In this document: positions 33,395 through 41,573 of the stretch, piece by piece
How positions within the stretch are numbered: position 1 is the first letter of the stretch
Layout of the letters: every line of letters begins with the position of its first letter
The notes under the pieces: generated by a model
Told to the model about the DNA's origin: nothing
Database searches by the model: none
The model's input: only the letters and a program-made list of their open reading frames with translations
Assembly (NCBI GenBank): GCA_035934405.1
Contig: DASYXW010000012.1
Coordinates: 68,507 to 132,506 of the forward strand
Source of the DNA: DASYXW01 sp035934405
Lineage (GTDB): Bacteria > Acidobacteriota > Terriglobia > UBA7540
DNA: 64,000 nucleotides
Reading direction: 5' to 3'
Position numbers and translations under genes: made by a program

Positions 33395-34462
33395 GTGAAG
33401 TGTCCCAAGTGCGGTTTCGTCAGCTTTCCCGGGCTCGCCGCGTGCAAGAAATGCGGACGCCCGTTCGATCCTTTCCCGGAGGCTGTTTCTTCCGGCTCAA
33501 CGCGGTTCTCTCACCTAGTGTCCCTCGGCCAAGCCTCGGGGTCGGAGCCTCGCTTTGCGCGCCAGTCGCTCGCGGAACGCGTGGCGCACTTCCGGCATCG
33601 CCAGGTCGGCTTGCGCGGCGGCGAGGGTTCTGATCGGACGCTGGAGTTCGACTTTGAGAACCGGAGCAGCGACGGCTCCTTCGAGACCGCTAGGGATGAA
33701 CCCGATCTCGAGACCGATTTCGTGAATGGCCCGAAAGAGTCTGACCTCGTTGCCGGCCGCTGGCGGAGAAGCGAAGTCTCCCTCGATGCAATCTCGCTCG
33801 ACGACGCGCCGAAGGGCTCGACCCCTGACTTATCGGGCCTCGATGGAGCTGGCGACTGGACTGGCGAGTGGACCGCCGAATGGACGATCGATGCGCGGTC
33901 GGGCCTGGCAGATTCCAGTCCGGTCGAGATCGTCCTCGGCAACGCCCCCGGCGCCGAAGCGGATCCCCGGTTCGATTCGGTGCTGCCCGATTCGGCGCCC
34001 CTCGGCCGGCGCTTCAGCGCTGGCCTCCTTGACGCCCTGATGCTGACAGCGGCCGCCTCCCTCTTCGTCTTGGTCTTCTGGGTTACGGGCGGGCGCTTCC
34101 ACGCTCAGCCGGCCGAGTTGGCGGTGGCCGCGTTCGTCGGCGCGTTCTTCGTGCTCTTCTATTTCGGGCTGTTCGGCGCGCTCGCCCTGGCGACGCCCGG
34201 CGAGCGGTGGTGCGGGCTCATGGTCCGCAATCTTGATGGCGGATTCCCCGCGCCGCAGGAATCGTTGTGGCGGGCGCTAGGCTACCTGGTCTCGATTTCC
34301 GCCCTGATGGTGGGATTCATCTGGGCGCTGGTCGATAGCGACGGCCTGACGTGGCACGACCGCATGTCGGGCACATACTTAGGGATCAGGGGCCAGGGAA
34401 ACCGAAGAATGGTGATGGAGGACGTGCAGGACTCTCACCTTCGCCTGACCTCCGAACCCTGA
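33395..34462 (+). CDS. Zinc-ribbon plus RDD-family membrane protein
   Basis: A 355-residue protein. GTG start with a purine-rich site upstream (ACAGGAGG). Residues 1-24 form a zinc ribbon (MKCPKCGF ... CKKCGRPF, two CxxC pairs). A long acidic, probably disordered segment (25-200) follows. The C-terminal RDD domain (about 205-335) has LGRRFSAGLLDALML, the membrane helices and TPGERWCGLMVRNLDGG ... WHDRMSGTYL. RDD proteins are inner-membrane proteins of mostly unknown function, some acting in ion transport. A promoter TTGCTT-N17-TAGGAT (33328-33356) is plausible. It is divergent from lptD. Confidence 0.75.
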   Translation: MKCPKCGFVSFPGLAACKKCGRPFDPFPEAVSSGSTRFSHLVSLGQASGSEPRFARQSLAERVAHFRHRQVGLRGGEGSDRTLEFDFENRSSDGSFETARDEPDLETDFVNGPKESDLVAGRWRRSEVSLDAISLDDAPKGSTPDLSGLDGAGDWTGEWTAEWTIDARSGLADSSPVEIVLGNAPGAEADPRFDSVLPDSAPLGRRFSAGLLDALMLTAAASLFVLVFWVTGGRFHAQPAELAVAAFVGAFFVLFYFGLFGALALATPGERWCGLMVRNLDGGFPAPQESLWRALGYLVSISALMVGFIWALVDSDGLTWHDRMSGTYLGIRGQGNRRMVMEDVQDSHLRLTSEP

Positions 34463-34660
34463 CCCCGATCCCTGTTTTTATGCGCGGGTGGCGGCGACAT
34501 TGTTTTGCCATGTCGCCGCTTGGTTCGGCGGCCCGTGCCCAAAGCGAACGCACACATGAAAGGCGATGTATGCGTCACGCATTATAAAAGGGCGCCCCTT
34601 TGGGGTAGGCTTGGTTGCTGTGTTGAGCAATCAACCGAAACCTGACGAAAGGAGCACCCG
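34463..34660 (+). mobile_element. Left non-coding end of an IS110-family element (remnant)
   Basis: The stretch precedes a typical IS110 transposase start. It contains small hairpins (atgcg/cgcat near 34568-34580; ggttgct/agcaa near 34610-34630), TATAAA near 34583 and AAAGGAG before the ATG at 34661. In IS110-group elements the non-coding left end encodes the bridge RNA, so part of one may persist. The outer border cannot be fixed by eye. Confidence 0.4.
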
Positions 34661-34702
34661 ATGAATAGTGTGAAGCACATTGGATTGGATGTCCACCAGT
34701 CT
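34661..34702 (+). pseudogene. IS110-family transposase, N-terminal fragment only
   Basis: MNSVKHIGLDVHQS is the characteristic N-terminus of the DEDD transposases of IS110 (first catalytic Asp in GLDVH). After about 14 residues the similarity stops: the frame continues as antisense of an IS256 element. So the gene was cut by that insertion, and its remainder is not in the window. Confidence 0.7.
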
Positions 34703-34729
34703 GACGATCTCGGGGTGACGTCTAGCTAC

Positions 34730-35445
34730 TTGTGTAAAAATCTTGAGGGTGCGGTTTTTCCATTCTTCGTTGAAGCGGCTAAAGATGGCATAGATGATCC
34801 GGTCGACGCTGGCCACATTGGTAAAGACGACCATGGGTCGGGTGCGTCGGCGCACCTCCACAAAGCAGCGTTCAATGGCGTTGGTGGTTCTCAATTTCTT
34901 CCACAGGTGGCGAGGGAAAGAGTAGAGGTTGAGGAGCTCCGGCAGGTCCTGCTCCAAGCGACGCACCAGCCGGGGATAAGTGTCCTGCCAGCGGTGTTGG
35001 AAATGCCGGAAGGCCTGGCGGGATTCGGCCAAGCCGGGCGCCAAGTAGATTTTCTGGGCCTCCGCCTTGACCTGGTCCCGATCGCGGTGCCGCACCGCCC
35101 CGAGCAGATTGCGCATCTTATGCACCCAACAGCGTTGATGCAGCACCCCGGCGTACATAACTTGGATGGACGCAGCCAAACCCGCCGGTAGGACCCGTTG
35201 CGATGATCGATCCGGACTTCGCCTTCGGCCGGGCGCTCATGCCATTTCAGCCCCAGGTACTGTTCCCTCTGCTGCTCCGAGCCGGCTTTCAAGACCGCTT
35301 CCAGGGCCCTCCGCGCCTGGCCTTGAAAGTCTCCCCAAAAACTGTCCTGCCACTCCTCCACAAAATGTCCGAACTGTTCTGTGCTAGAGTCTCTTCGCAT
35401 CAGGGTGGAGGCTCCTTCGTTGGAGATTTTTGTTGCTTCGAGCAC
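34730..35445 (-). pseudogene. IS256-family transposase, internally deleted and frameshifted
   Basis: The N-terminal part (from 35445) reads SSTEQFGHFVEEWQDSFW ... RIDHRNGSYRR, the usual Mutator-type N-terminus. At about 35190 the reading jumps to another frame, AASIQVMYAGVLHQRCWVHKMRN, and continues through TTNAIERCFVEVRRRTRPM to KNRTLKIFTQ at the terminal repeat. The central catalytic part, including the first two Asp of the DDE triad, is missing; only the Glu in NAIER remains. It cannot be an active transposase. Confidence 0.85.
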
Positions 35446-35479
35446 AACAAAAACCTACACCCTCGTCCTTTTTACACAA
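34730..35479 (-). mobile_element. IS256-family element with internal deletion
   Basis: Terminal inverted repeats of about 30 bp are visible: the left end at 34730-34759 (ttgtgtaaaaatcttgaggg...) matches the reverse complement of the right end at 35449-35479 (ttgtgtaaaaaggacgaggg...), closing the transposase remnant on both sides. The element is about 750 bp, well short of a complete IS256 member (roughly 1.3-1.5 kb). No target-site duplication is seen at the borders. Confidence 0.8.
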
Positions 35480-35533
35480 ACTAAGGTTACGTTACCGTCG
35501 CCTCTAGGCTTTCAAGCCTCTAAGAGGAGACGC

Positions 35534-36688
35534 ATGATGCCGCCAATGCCGACACAGGCCAGATCCCGAGCGCCGTCCGCGAATCGCCGCCGCACCCTCC
35601 TTGCTTGGTTCCGCAAGAACGCCCGCCCGCTTCCCTGGCGCCAGACGAAAGATCCGTACCGCGTCTGGGTCTCGGAGGTGATGCTCCAGCAGACCCAAAT
35701 CGCGACGGCGATTCCCTATTACCAGCGCTTTCTTCGAGCCTTTCCGACAGTCCGTCACTTGGCCGCTGCTCGGCTCGAACGCGTCCTCGAAGTCTGGTCC
35801 GGTCTCGGATACTATCGCCGCGCGCGGAACCTGCACTCAGCGGCGCAGAAAATCGTGCAGGAGTTTCATGGCGAGTTTCCCAACGAGTTCGACGCCATCC
35901 GGCCGCTTTCCGGCATCGGACGTTACACGGCGGGCGCCGTCCTCAGCATTGCCTACAACCTGCCGTACACCGTGCTCGATGGCAACGTGGCCCGCGTCGT
36001 CGCGCGCCTCGAAGCTCTGCGCGGCAACTTGCATGAGCCTGGTTTCCGGCATGCGGTCGAAGGCCAGTTGGAGTTGATGCTTTCGCGCCGCAGCCCGGGT
36101 GACTTCAACCAGGCGCTGATGGAACTGGGCGAAACGGTCTGCCTGCCGCGCGCGCCGCGCTGTCCAGCGTGCCCGCTCCGCCGCTCGTGCGCGGCTTTCC
36201 GCGCCGGCAACCCCGAGCGTTATCCCGCGCCGCGCCCACGACGAGCGACGGAACCGCGCTTCCTCGCCGCCGCGGTAGTCCGCCGGGGCCTGCGCCCGAA
36301 CTCCGAATCCCGAATCCCGAACCTCGCTCACGTGGGCCAGGCGGGCCAGCTAGGTATGGTGCGCGGCCTGGACGACGGCCTGCTCGGCGACCTCTGGAAC
36401 TTCCCTTCGGCGTTCGGCTCCTCGCCCGCAAAAGCTTTCGCCCGGCTTCGCGAAAAACTCGCCGGCGTGGTTCGCGGCGACATCGAATGGGGCAACGGCG
36501 GGAAGGCGGTCGCCCGGCTGCGTCATGGCATCACTTACCGGGCCATCACGGTGGACGTTTACACCGCAACGATGCCCGCCTCAGCCGCCCGTTCCCTCCG
36601 ATGGTTCCGGCCTCGCGAGCTCAACCAGGCCGCGATTTCACAATTGGCTCGCAAGGTCGCCGCAACCCTGGACAAACGTTTCCCCTGA
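35534..36688 (+). CDS. mutY: A/G-specific adenine glycosylase MutY
   Basis: A 384-residue repair enzyme that removes A opposite 8-oxoG. ATG 35534 has AGAGGAG just upstream; the longer open frame back to 35381 lies in IS debris. Catalytic Glu48 (WVSEVMLQQTQ), HhH motif LSGIGRYTAGAV, Asp149 (VLDGNVARV). The [4Fe-4S] loop C203-x6-C210-x2-C213-x5-C219 is intact. The C-terminal NUDIX-like 8-oxoG recognition domain starts near 240. It contains an insert (about 254-266, RPNSESRIPNLAH) made from repeat family D, in frame. It follows directly after the IS relics. Confidence 0.93.
   Translation: MMPPMPTQARSRAPSANRRRTLLAWFRKNARPLPWRQTKDPYRVWVSEVMLQQTQIATAIPYYQRFLRAFPTVRHLAAARLERVLEVWSGLGYYRRARNLHSAAQKIVQEFHGEFPNEFDAIRPLSGIGRYTAGAVLSIAYNLPYTVLDGNVARVVARLEALRGNLHEPGFRHAVEGQLELMLSRRSPGDFNQALMELGETVCLPRAPRCPACPLRRSCAAFRAGNPERYPAPRPRRATEPRFLAAAVVRRGLRPNSESRIPNLAHVGQAGQLGMVRGLDDGLLGDLWNFPSAFGSSPAKAFARLREKLAGVVRGDIEWGNGGKAVARLRHGITYRAITVDVYTATMPASAARSLRWFRPRELNQAAISQLARKVAATLDKRFP
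36294..36330. repeat. Degenerate word repeat, family D (GAATCCCGAACCCCGAA type), inside mutY
   Basis: gaactccgaatcccgaatcc followed by cgaacctcgc is translated as PNSESRIPNL. The same words occur at 37212-37295 in the next gene. Confidence 0.75.
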
Positions 36689-36703
36689 GTACAGAATTAG
36701 TAA

Positions 36704-38914
36704 ATGAGGGCAGGCGTGCCGGAAGGAGTCCGGCGTTATTTCGAAGTCTCGTTGCTGCTCATGTTGGGGGCGAGCTTCTTCACGCTGGCCTCTACCGGCA
36801 AGCTCGACCCCGTGTCGGTGGCCGGCTTTTCCATCGCGTTGCTCGTCCGGCTTTGGAGCTACGCCCGTCAGGCCGATTGGACGCTCACGCCGCGCGCGGT
36901 CACTCGGCTCGCCATCATCTACGTTTTCTTTTATCCCCTCGACCTGATGGTCTTCTCCGCCGGGTCCGGCCTGGTGGACCGCATGCTCGAAGCCACGGTG
37001 CATCTCATCCTGTTCGCGACTGTCGTCAAAGCCTTCTCGGCGCGCACCGGCCGCGACTATGGCTACCTCGCCTCGCTGTCCTTCCTGATGATGCTGGCGA
37101 GCGCGGTCCTGACGGTCAGCACGGTTTATGTGGCGGGCTTCGCGCTCTACCTTCTCTTCGCCATCTCCGCCTTCATCAGTTACGAAATCACGCGCTCCAG
37201 CGAGGCGCAAAGCGCCGGGAATCGGGATTCGGGTTTCGGGATTCGCGAAGGAAGAGTCGCGAATCCCGAACCCCGAACCCCGAACCCCGAAGCCACAATC
37301 GAACGCGCTCTCATGGCTACGGCCCTGGCGCTCGCTGCCGGAATCGTGCTCGTCGCCACGCTGCTCTTCTTCCTCATCCCGCGGTATCGCAGTGGCTACC
37401 TGAACGGCATCGGGGCGCAGCCGCAGAACCTCACGGGCTTCTCAGAGAGCGTCGACCTCGGCGACATCGGCAAGCTGCTGCAGTCGGATGCCGTGGTGAT
37501 GCGCGTCGTTCCTGAAGGTGACCCGAAGGACTTCTCAGGAACGAAGTGGCGCGGCATCGCCCTCACCCGTTTCGACGGCAGGCGCTGGTACAATCATGGA
37601 ATTGGGGCGGTGGCGGTCTCCCCCATCTCGCTCAACCATTTCGTCTTGCCGGCCCCACTGGAGTCCTCCAGCCCCCATCGCCGGCCGCGGCGCTACCACG
37701 TGCTGCTGGCCCCCACCTCCACCGGCGTGCTCTTTGCTGCGGCTGCTCCGCGGGAGGTTATCGGACCGCTCCACTTCATTGTTCTCGATGACACCGGCTC
37801 GCTGCACGATCCCGGGTCAGGCGCCGTGCCGCTCAGCTACGAAGTAGTTTCCGAAACCGCGCTTCCCTCTCCCGCCGAATTGCGCCTCGCGCCTGCCGGG
37901 TACCCCGCCGCGATCTCTCTCACGTATCTCGCGTTGCCCAAGCTCGACCCGCGCATTGCCGCTCTGGCGCGCCAGGTGACGTCTTCCGCCGTCAACAATT
38001 ACGACCGCGCCGTGGCCATCGAAAGCTACCTGCGCGCCAATTTCGGCTACACACTCAACCCGCCGTCCATCTCGCCCTCCGACCCCATCGGCAGCTTCCT
38101 GTTCAAATCGAAACAGGGATATTGCGAGTACTTTGCCGGGGCGATGGCCGTGATGCTGCGCAGTCTGCGCATCCCTGCCCGGCTCGTGAACGGTTTCCAG
38201 ACCGGGTCGTACAACCCTGTCGGCCAGGACTTCGTGGTTCGCGCCCTCGACGCGCATAGCTGGGTGGAAGCCTACTTCCCGGGGCACGGCTGGGTCCCCT
38301 TCGACCCCACGCCCCGGGATCCGGAGACGCGCGCCGGTCTCGGCGCTCTCGGCGACTATCTCGACGCCGCGAATCTCTTCTGGAACGAATGGATCGTGAA
38401 TTACGATTTCACCCACCAGGTGCGGCTGGCACAGCAGATTCAGATCGATTCGCAACGGTGGCACGAGAGTGCGCAGCGCCGCTGGCGCCGTTTCAAGTGG
38501 CGCGGAGTCCGCTCCGCTGCGGTTCTGGAGCAAGTGCTCATCGCGCACCGCCTCCTGGCCCTGGCGCTGATGCTCGTGGCGATGGCCCTGGTGGTGCTGG
38601 CGGGGAGCGGTACGTCGTTCGCTGAATTGCGCCTGTTGTTGGTGTGGAAGTTCCGCCGTCGAGATCGGCCCGTCGATCCGCGGGCGGCGGCGCTCGTCTA
38701 TGAACAGTTCCTGAGGGCGGTGCGCCGGCGCGGATTCCGCAAGTCACCCGCCCAGACCTCGCGGGAATTCGCCGCTGAGCTCGCCGGGACGCCGCTCGGC
38801 CCTTCGGCTGTCGACTTTACGACGCTCTACAATTCGCTTCGCTTCGGCGTCGCGTCGGTGCCACTGGGGAGTCTGCGGGACGCTCTCGCGGCGCTGCGGG
38901 AAGCTCACAAGTAG
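36704..38914 (+). CDS. TgpA-like transmembrane transglutaminase-family protein
   Basis: A 736-residue inner-membrane protein. About six hydrophobic helices lie before residue 165 and around 203-223 (DUF3488-type). A periplasmic region leads to the transglutaminase core, with triad Cys474 (KQGYCEYFAGAMAVMLRSL), His518 (ALDAHSWVEAYFPGHGW) and Asp534 (VPFDPTPRD). A further helix (about 615-640, LLALALMLVAMALVVLAGSG) and a DUF4129-like tail follow. Between helices, residues about 172-197 (NRDSGFGIREGRVANPEPRT and on) are encoded by repeat family D. The physiological substrate is unclear. It starts 16 bases after mutY. Confidence 0.85.
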   Translation: MRAGVPEGVRRYFEVSLLLMLGASFFTLASTGKLDPVSVAGFSIALLVRLWSYARQADWTLTPRAVTRLAIIYVFFYPLDLMVFSAGSGLVDRMLEATVHLILFATVVKAFSARTGRDYGYLASLSFLMMLASAVLTVSTVYVAGFALYLLFAISAFISYEITRSSEAQSAGNRDSGFGIREGRVANPEPRTPNPEATIERALMATALALAAGIVLVATLLFFLIPRYRSGYLNGIGAQPQNLTGFSESVDLGDIGKLLQSDAVVMRVVPEGDPKDFSGTKWRGIALTRFDGRRWYNHGIGAVAVSPISLNHFVLPAPLESSSPHRRPRRYHVLLAPTSTGVLFAAAAPREVIGPLHFIVLDDTGSLHDPGSGAVPLSYEVVSETALPSPAELRLAPAGYPAAISLTYLALPKLDPRIAALARQVTSSAVNNYDRAVAIESYLRANFGYTLNPPSISPSDPIGSFLFKSKQGYCEYFAGAMAVMLRSLRIPARLVNGFQTGSYNPVGQDFVVRALDAHSWVEAYFPGHGWVPFDPTPRDPETRAGLGALGDYLDAANLFWNEWIVNYDFTHQVRLAQQIQIDSQRWHESAQRRWRRFKWRGVRSAAVLEQVLIAHRLLALALMLVAMALVVLAGSGTSFAELRLLLVWKFRRRDRPVDPRAAALVYEQFLRAVRRRGFRKSPAQTSREFAAELAGTPLGPSAVDFTTLYNSLRFGVASVPLGSLRDALAALREAHK
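37212..37295. repeat. Degenerate word repeat, family D, inside the transglutaminase gene
   Basis: cgggaatcgggattcgggtt and, after a short spacer, the inverted words gaatcccgaaccccgaaccc form an in-frame palindromic insert. It encodes a hydrophilic loop between membrane helices. Confidence 0.78.
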
Positions 38915-38922
38915 GCTAGATG

Positions 38923-39666
38923 CTAGGCTATCGACTTGCCGCCGTCCACCGCGATCACCTGCCCGGTCACAAACTCACTGTGCGTGGCCAGGAAGAGGAC
39001 GGCCGCGGCGATATCGCTGCCGGCTCCGGGCCTTCCCAGCAGGTTGGCGCGCAGCACTGGCTTCCGCTTCGTGGCCACACGCCCATCGGGAAACATGATG
39101 TCGCCCGGCGCCACGCTGTTCACCCGCACGTGCGGCGCGAGCGCCTTGGCCAGACACTTGGTCAGCATGATGACGCCGGCCTTCGAGGCGCAATAGTGCA
39201 TGTACTCGGGCCAGGCGCGCAGTCCGCCGAGCGACGAAATGTTGATGATGCAGCCGCGCTTTTGCCGCAGCATGACGGGCGCCGCAGCCTGGGCGCAGAA
39301 GAACGTGCCTTTCAGGTTGATGCCGAGAATCCTGTCCCAGTCCGCTTCGTTGAGCTGCGCCAGCGGCGCCGGGAAAAACACACCGGCGTTGTTCACCAGA
39401 ATGTCCAGGCGCCCGAACCGCTTCTCGACCGCGCGGAACATCGCCCCAACCTGCTTCGGCTTCGACACGTCGGCGCGGATGGCAACGGAGTCCGCCCCCA
39501 GCGCCCGGATGTCGCGCGCGGTTGCGAAGGCCTCGGCGCGCGAATGGTTGTAATTCACCACCACGCTCGCCCCGGCGCCGGCAAGCGCCAGCGCGATGGC
39601 GCGGCCGATCCGCTTGGCGCCGCCGGTGACCAGCGCGACTTGGTTTTGCAGCGGGCGATCGCTCAT
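38923..39666 (-). CDS. Short-chain dehydrogenase/reductase (pteridine-reductase/FabG-like)
   Basis: A 247-residue classical SDR. NAD(P)-binding TGGAKRIGRAIA (the Lys-Arg after TGGA is typical of pteridine reductases and FolM), DILVNNAG, catalytic Ser (INISSLGG) and YCASK. The end GQVIAVDGGKS is FabG-like. The Arg in the cofactor loop suggests NADPH preference. A folate/pterin reductase role is possible but not shown. It converges with the transglutaminase gene (8 bases between stops). Confidence 0.85.
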   Translation of the reverse strand: MSDRPLQNQVALVTGGAKRIGRAIALALAGAGASVVVNYNHSRAEAFATARDIRALGADSVAIRADVSKPKQVGAMFRAVEKRFGRLDILVNNAGVFFPAPLAQLNEADWDRILGINLKGTFFCAQAAAPVMLRQKRGCIINISSLGGLRAWPEYMHYCASKAGVIMLTKCLAKALAPHVRVNSVAPGDIMFPDGRVATKRKPVLRANLLGRPGAGSDIAAAVLFLATHSEFVTGQVIAVDGGKSIA

Positions 39667-39731
39667 GAAGAGGCATCCTTACCTCAGCGGCGGCGAATGT
39701 CAAGAATGGATTCTTTGATGATAAGGGCGGC

Positions 39732-40235
39732 TTACTTGAATCCCCTGAACCACTCCTTTACCCACGCTCCAAAGGGTACGTGGCAGGCAAAGAAATAAAC
39801 TTCTCCTGGTTTCGGATGAAATCTATCGTTGATCTTTGTAAACCGCGCCGCCCAGTGACCGTCTTCCTGGGACACACCTGATTGGACAATCTCCTTTGTC
39901 GTGTAAACTGTGAATGAGCACTCGTCCCAATAATACCCCCCCGGTCTGCCTAGCTGAATCCTGACTTGATAGGGTAGCGGATCTTGGATGTGGAACACAG
40001 CGGTTCCGTCCTGCCCAGTCTGTTCCCTGAGAGTGTGCACTTGCTTCCGGATGCCCCAGCTCATTTCAAGAGTTCTGTTAGCGATTGCCTCGCCCGTTCT
40101 AGCGTCCACAAAATGCACGGAAACAATATGATCGGATGCAACGCTCTGATAGCAGTTGATCGCTACCAAGAGAGGAACTAGAACAGCGAGTTGACAAAGG
40201 CGGGTCAAGCGAAAAACCCCTGGGAATGATAGCAC
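39732..40235 (-). CDS. Secreted protein of unknown function with a carboxypeptidase-regulatory-like fold
   Basis: A 167-residue protein with a signal peptide (about 10-33, LCQLAVLVPLLVAINCYQSVAS). The pattern VSVHFVDARTGEAIANRTLEMSWG ... DGTAVFHIQDPLPYQVRIQL resembles beta-sandwich regulatory domains (CarboxypepD_reg/CNA-B type). The C-terminal part (GGYYWDECSFTVYTTKEI) has two Cys that could pair. GC content is visibly lower than in the neighbours, hinting at foreign origin. It is not recognised as a named family. Confidence 0.5.
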   Translation of the reverse strand: MLSFPGVFRLTRLCQLAVLVPLLVAINCYQSVASDHIVSVHFVDARTGEAIANRTLEMSWGIRKQVHTLREQTGQDGTAVFHIQDPLPYQVRIQLGRPGGYYWDECSFTVYTTKEIVQSGVSQEDGHWAARFTKINDRFHPKPGEVYFFACHVPFGAWVKEWFRGFK

Positions 40236-40286
40236 CTTTCACACTATTGGTTTCTGAGCAGGTTCTCAAATCGGCCCACTACGTCT

Positions 40287-40315
40287 TTGACCGTGTTGGG
40301 CTAGTCTCATACAAT
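40287..40315 (+). promoter_or_regulatory. Promoter of the DUF836-bshB1 operon (TTGACC-N17-TACAAT)
   Basis: TTGACC at 40287-40292 and TACAAT at 40310-40315 are exactly 17 apart. The predicted start is near 40322, leaving a leader of only about 8 bases before ATG 40330. Confidence 0.65.
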
Positions 40316-40329
40316 GCCAGAGGGCCCCG

Positions 40330-40569
40330 ATGAGGGAAGTCGTGATCTACTCGAAGCCCGGCTGCCATCTCTGCGAAGACGCCGCGGCGCAGTTGCAGAA
40401 GCTGCAGCAAGCGCATCGTTTCGAGCTGCGCGAAGTGAACATTCTCTCTGACCCGGCGACGTTCGAAAAGTTCAAGTACGAAATTCCGGTCGTCTTCATC
40501 GACGGCCAGGAGAGCAGCCGCCGATATTTCGACGCGCGACAGTTCCTGGAACGACTTACTGACAACTGA
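40330..40569 (+). CDS. Glutaredoxin-like DUF836 protein
   Basis: A 79-residue thioredoxin-fold protein. VVIYSKPGCHLCEDAAAQL carries the CxxC redox motif (Cys12, Cys15). The cis-Pro is in YEIPVVFIDG. The family is a minimal redoxin. It lies 17 bases upstream of bshB1, so a role as a bacillithiol-dependent redoxin is an attractive inference. The last codons and stop (LTDN*) come from repeat family B. Confidence 0.85.
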   Translation: MREVVIYSKPGCHLCEDAAAQLQKLQQAHRFELREVNILSDPATFEKFKYEIPVVFIDGQESSRRYFDARQFLERLTDN

Positions 40570-40586
40570 CAACTGACAACTGTCTT
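40556..40586. repeat. Degenerate word repeat, family B (DUF836-bshB1 spacer)
   Basis: gacaactgacaactgacaac is a near-perfect 7-bp tandem (TGACAAC) and includes the stop codon of the DUF836 gene (40567-40569). Confidence 0.8.
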
Positions 40587-41300
40587 ATGCAACTTGACGT
40601 TCTTTCCATTGCGGCGCACCGTGACGATACCGAACTCGCCTGCGGCGGCACGGTGATTAAAATGGTTCAGGCCGGCTACAAGTGCGGCCTGCTTGACCTG
40701 ACCGCCGGCGAATCCGGCACGCGGGGCAGCGCCGCTTTGCGCCAGAAGGAAGCGGAGCGCGCCGCGCGCGTGATGGGCATTGTCCACCGCGAGAACCTCG
40801 GCCTGCCCGACGCCGCGCTGGAAGACCGGCGCGACTACAAGCTGAAAATCGCGCAGAAAATCCGCGAGCTGCGGCCGCGCACCGTGATTTTGCCCTACTG
40901 GGAGGGCCGGCATCCGGATCATTACCTTGCCGGCCGCATTGGATACGAGGCTTGCTTCCTGGCCGGCCTCGCGCGCCTCGCGCTCTCCGGCAAACCCTGG
41001 CGGCCGCACAAGATCATCTACGCCAGCTTCTACGTGCCCGCCGTCAGGCCCACATTTGTGGTGGACATCACGGCGCAATTCGAGAAGAAGCTTCGGGCCA
41101 TTCTCTGCTACGGCTCGCAGTTTTCCTCGAAGCAGGACACGCAGAACCTTTTCCCCTCGCGCTCCGACCTGCGCGAGCGCGTCGGGTCGCTGGGGCGGCA
41201 TTTCGGCCTGATGATCGGGGCGCGTTACGGCGAGCCGTTCGTGATGCGGGAAGTGAACGCCGTCGAGGATATCGTCAAGATGCCGGTGAAGTCCGTGTGA
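40587..41300 (+). CDS. bshB1: Bacillithiol biosynthesis deacetylase BshB1
   Basis: A 237-residue LmbE/PIG-L family zinc deacetylase that removes the acetyl group from GlcNAc-malate in bacillithiol synthesis. The metal motif is AAHRDDTELACGGT (usual AHPDDxE; the Pro-to-Arg change is noted). DLTAGESGTRGSAALRQKEAERAARVMG and ILPYWEGRHPDHYLAGRI are BshB1 signatures; the His in HPDH completes the site. The length is normal. It is coupled with a DUF836 redoxin upstream and a 55-residue protein 25 bases downstream. bshA and bshC are not in the window. Confidence 0.9.
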   Translation: MQLDVLSIAAHRDDTELACGGTVIKMVQAGYKCGLLDLTAGESGTRGSAALRQKEAERAARVMGIVHRENLGLPDAALEDRRDYKLKIAQKIRELRPRTVILPYWEGRHPDHYLAGRIGYEACFLAGLARLALSGKPWRPHKIIYASFYVPAVRPTFVVDITAQFEKKLRAILCYGSQFSSKQDTQNLFPSRSDLRERVGSLGRHFGLMIGARYGEPFVMREVNAVEDIVKMPVKSV

Positions 41301-41325
41301 CCCCGACGGGCCGGAGGCCGATTCG

Positions 41326-41493
41326 GTGGCTCAAGAGATGCCTGAACCCACAGCGCTGACTCATAGTCCCGACGGTGTGGACCTCAGCCTCATCCGCTGG
41401 ATGCTCTCGCTCACGCCCGCGGAACGGCTGCAAGTGCTGCAGCAGAATGTCGACTCGCTCTTGAGGCTGCGCGGTGACAACACCGAAATGTGA
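41326..41493 (+). CDS. Small conserved-looking protein (55 aa)
   Basis: A short frame missed by length filters. GTG 41326 has GGAGG eight bases upstream; ATG 41338 (51 aa) is the alternative. The sequence VDLSLIRWMLSLTPAERLQV followed by LQQNVDSLLRLRG is helical and resembles a small protein often found beside nucleotidyltransferase-type genes, though none is adjacent here. It follows bshB1 by 25 bases. Function unknown. Confidence 0.6.
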   Translation: MAQEMPEPTALTHSPDGVDLSLIRWMLSLTPAERLQVLQQNVDSLLRLRGDNTEM

Positions 41494-41573
41494 TTTCATC
41501 GGCATTTTCCGCATTCTGTTGAAGCACGAGGTTCCAAGCCTGAGGGCGCGTTATGCCATGGCGGGAGAGAAAA

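Noticed and set aside
34661..35191. 176-codon plus-strand frame starting MNSVKHIGLDVHQS
   Set aside because: Only the first ~14 codons are IS110 transposase; the remainder is the antisense of the IS256 transposase.
34720..35489. Target-site duplication around the IS256 relic
   Set aside because: The 8-10 bases outside the two inverted repeats do not match, so no duplication is claimed.
35381..35533. N-terminal extension of mutY
   Set aside because: It reads through the IS256 end; ATG 35534 with AGAGGAG is the natural start.
40556..40586. CRISPR-like array from the TGACAAC tandem
   Set aside because: The unit is only 7 bases with no spacers and no cas genes; it is a simple tandem repeat of family B.
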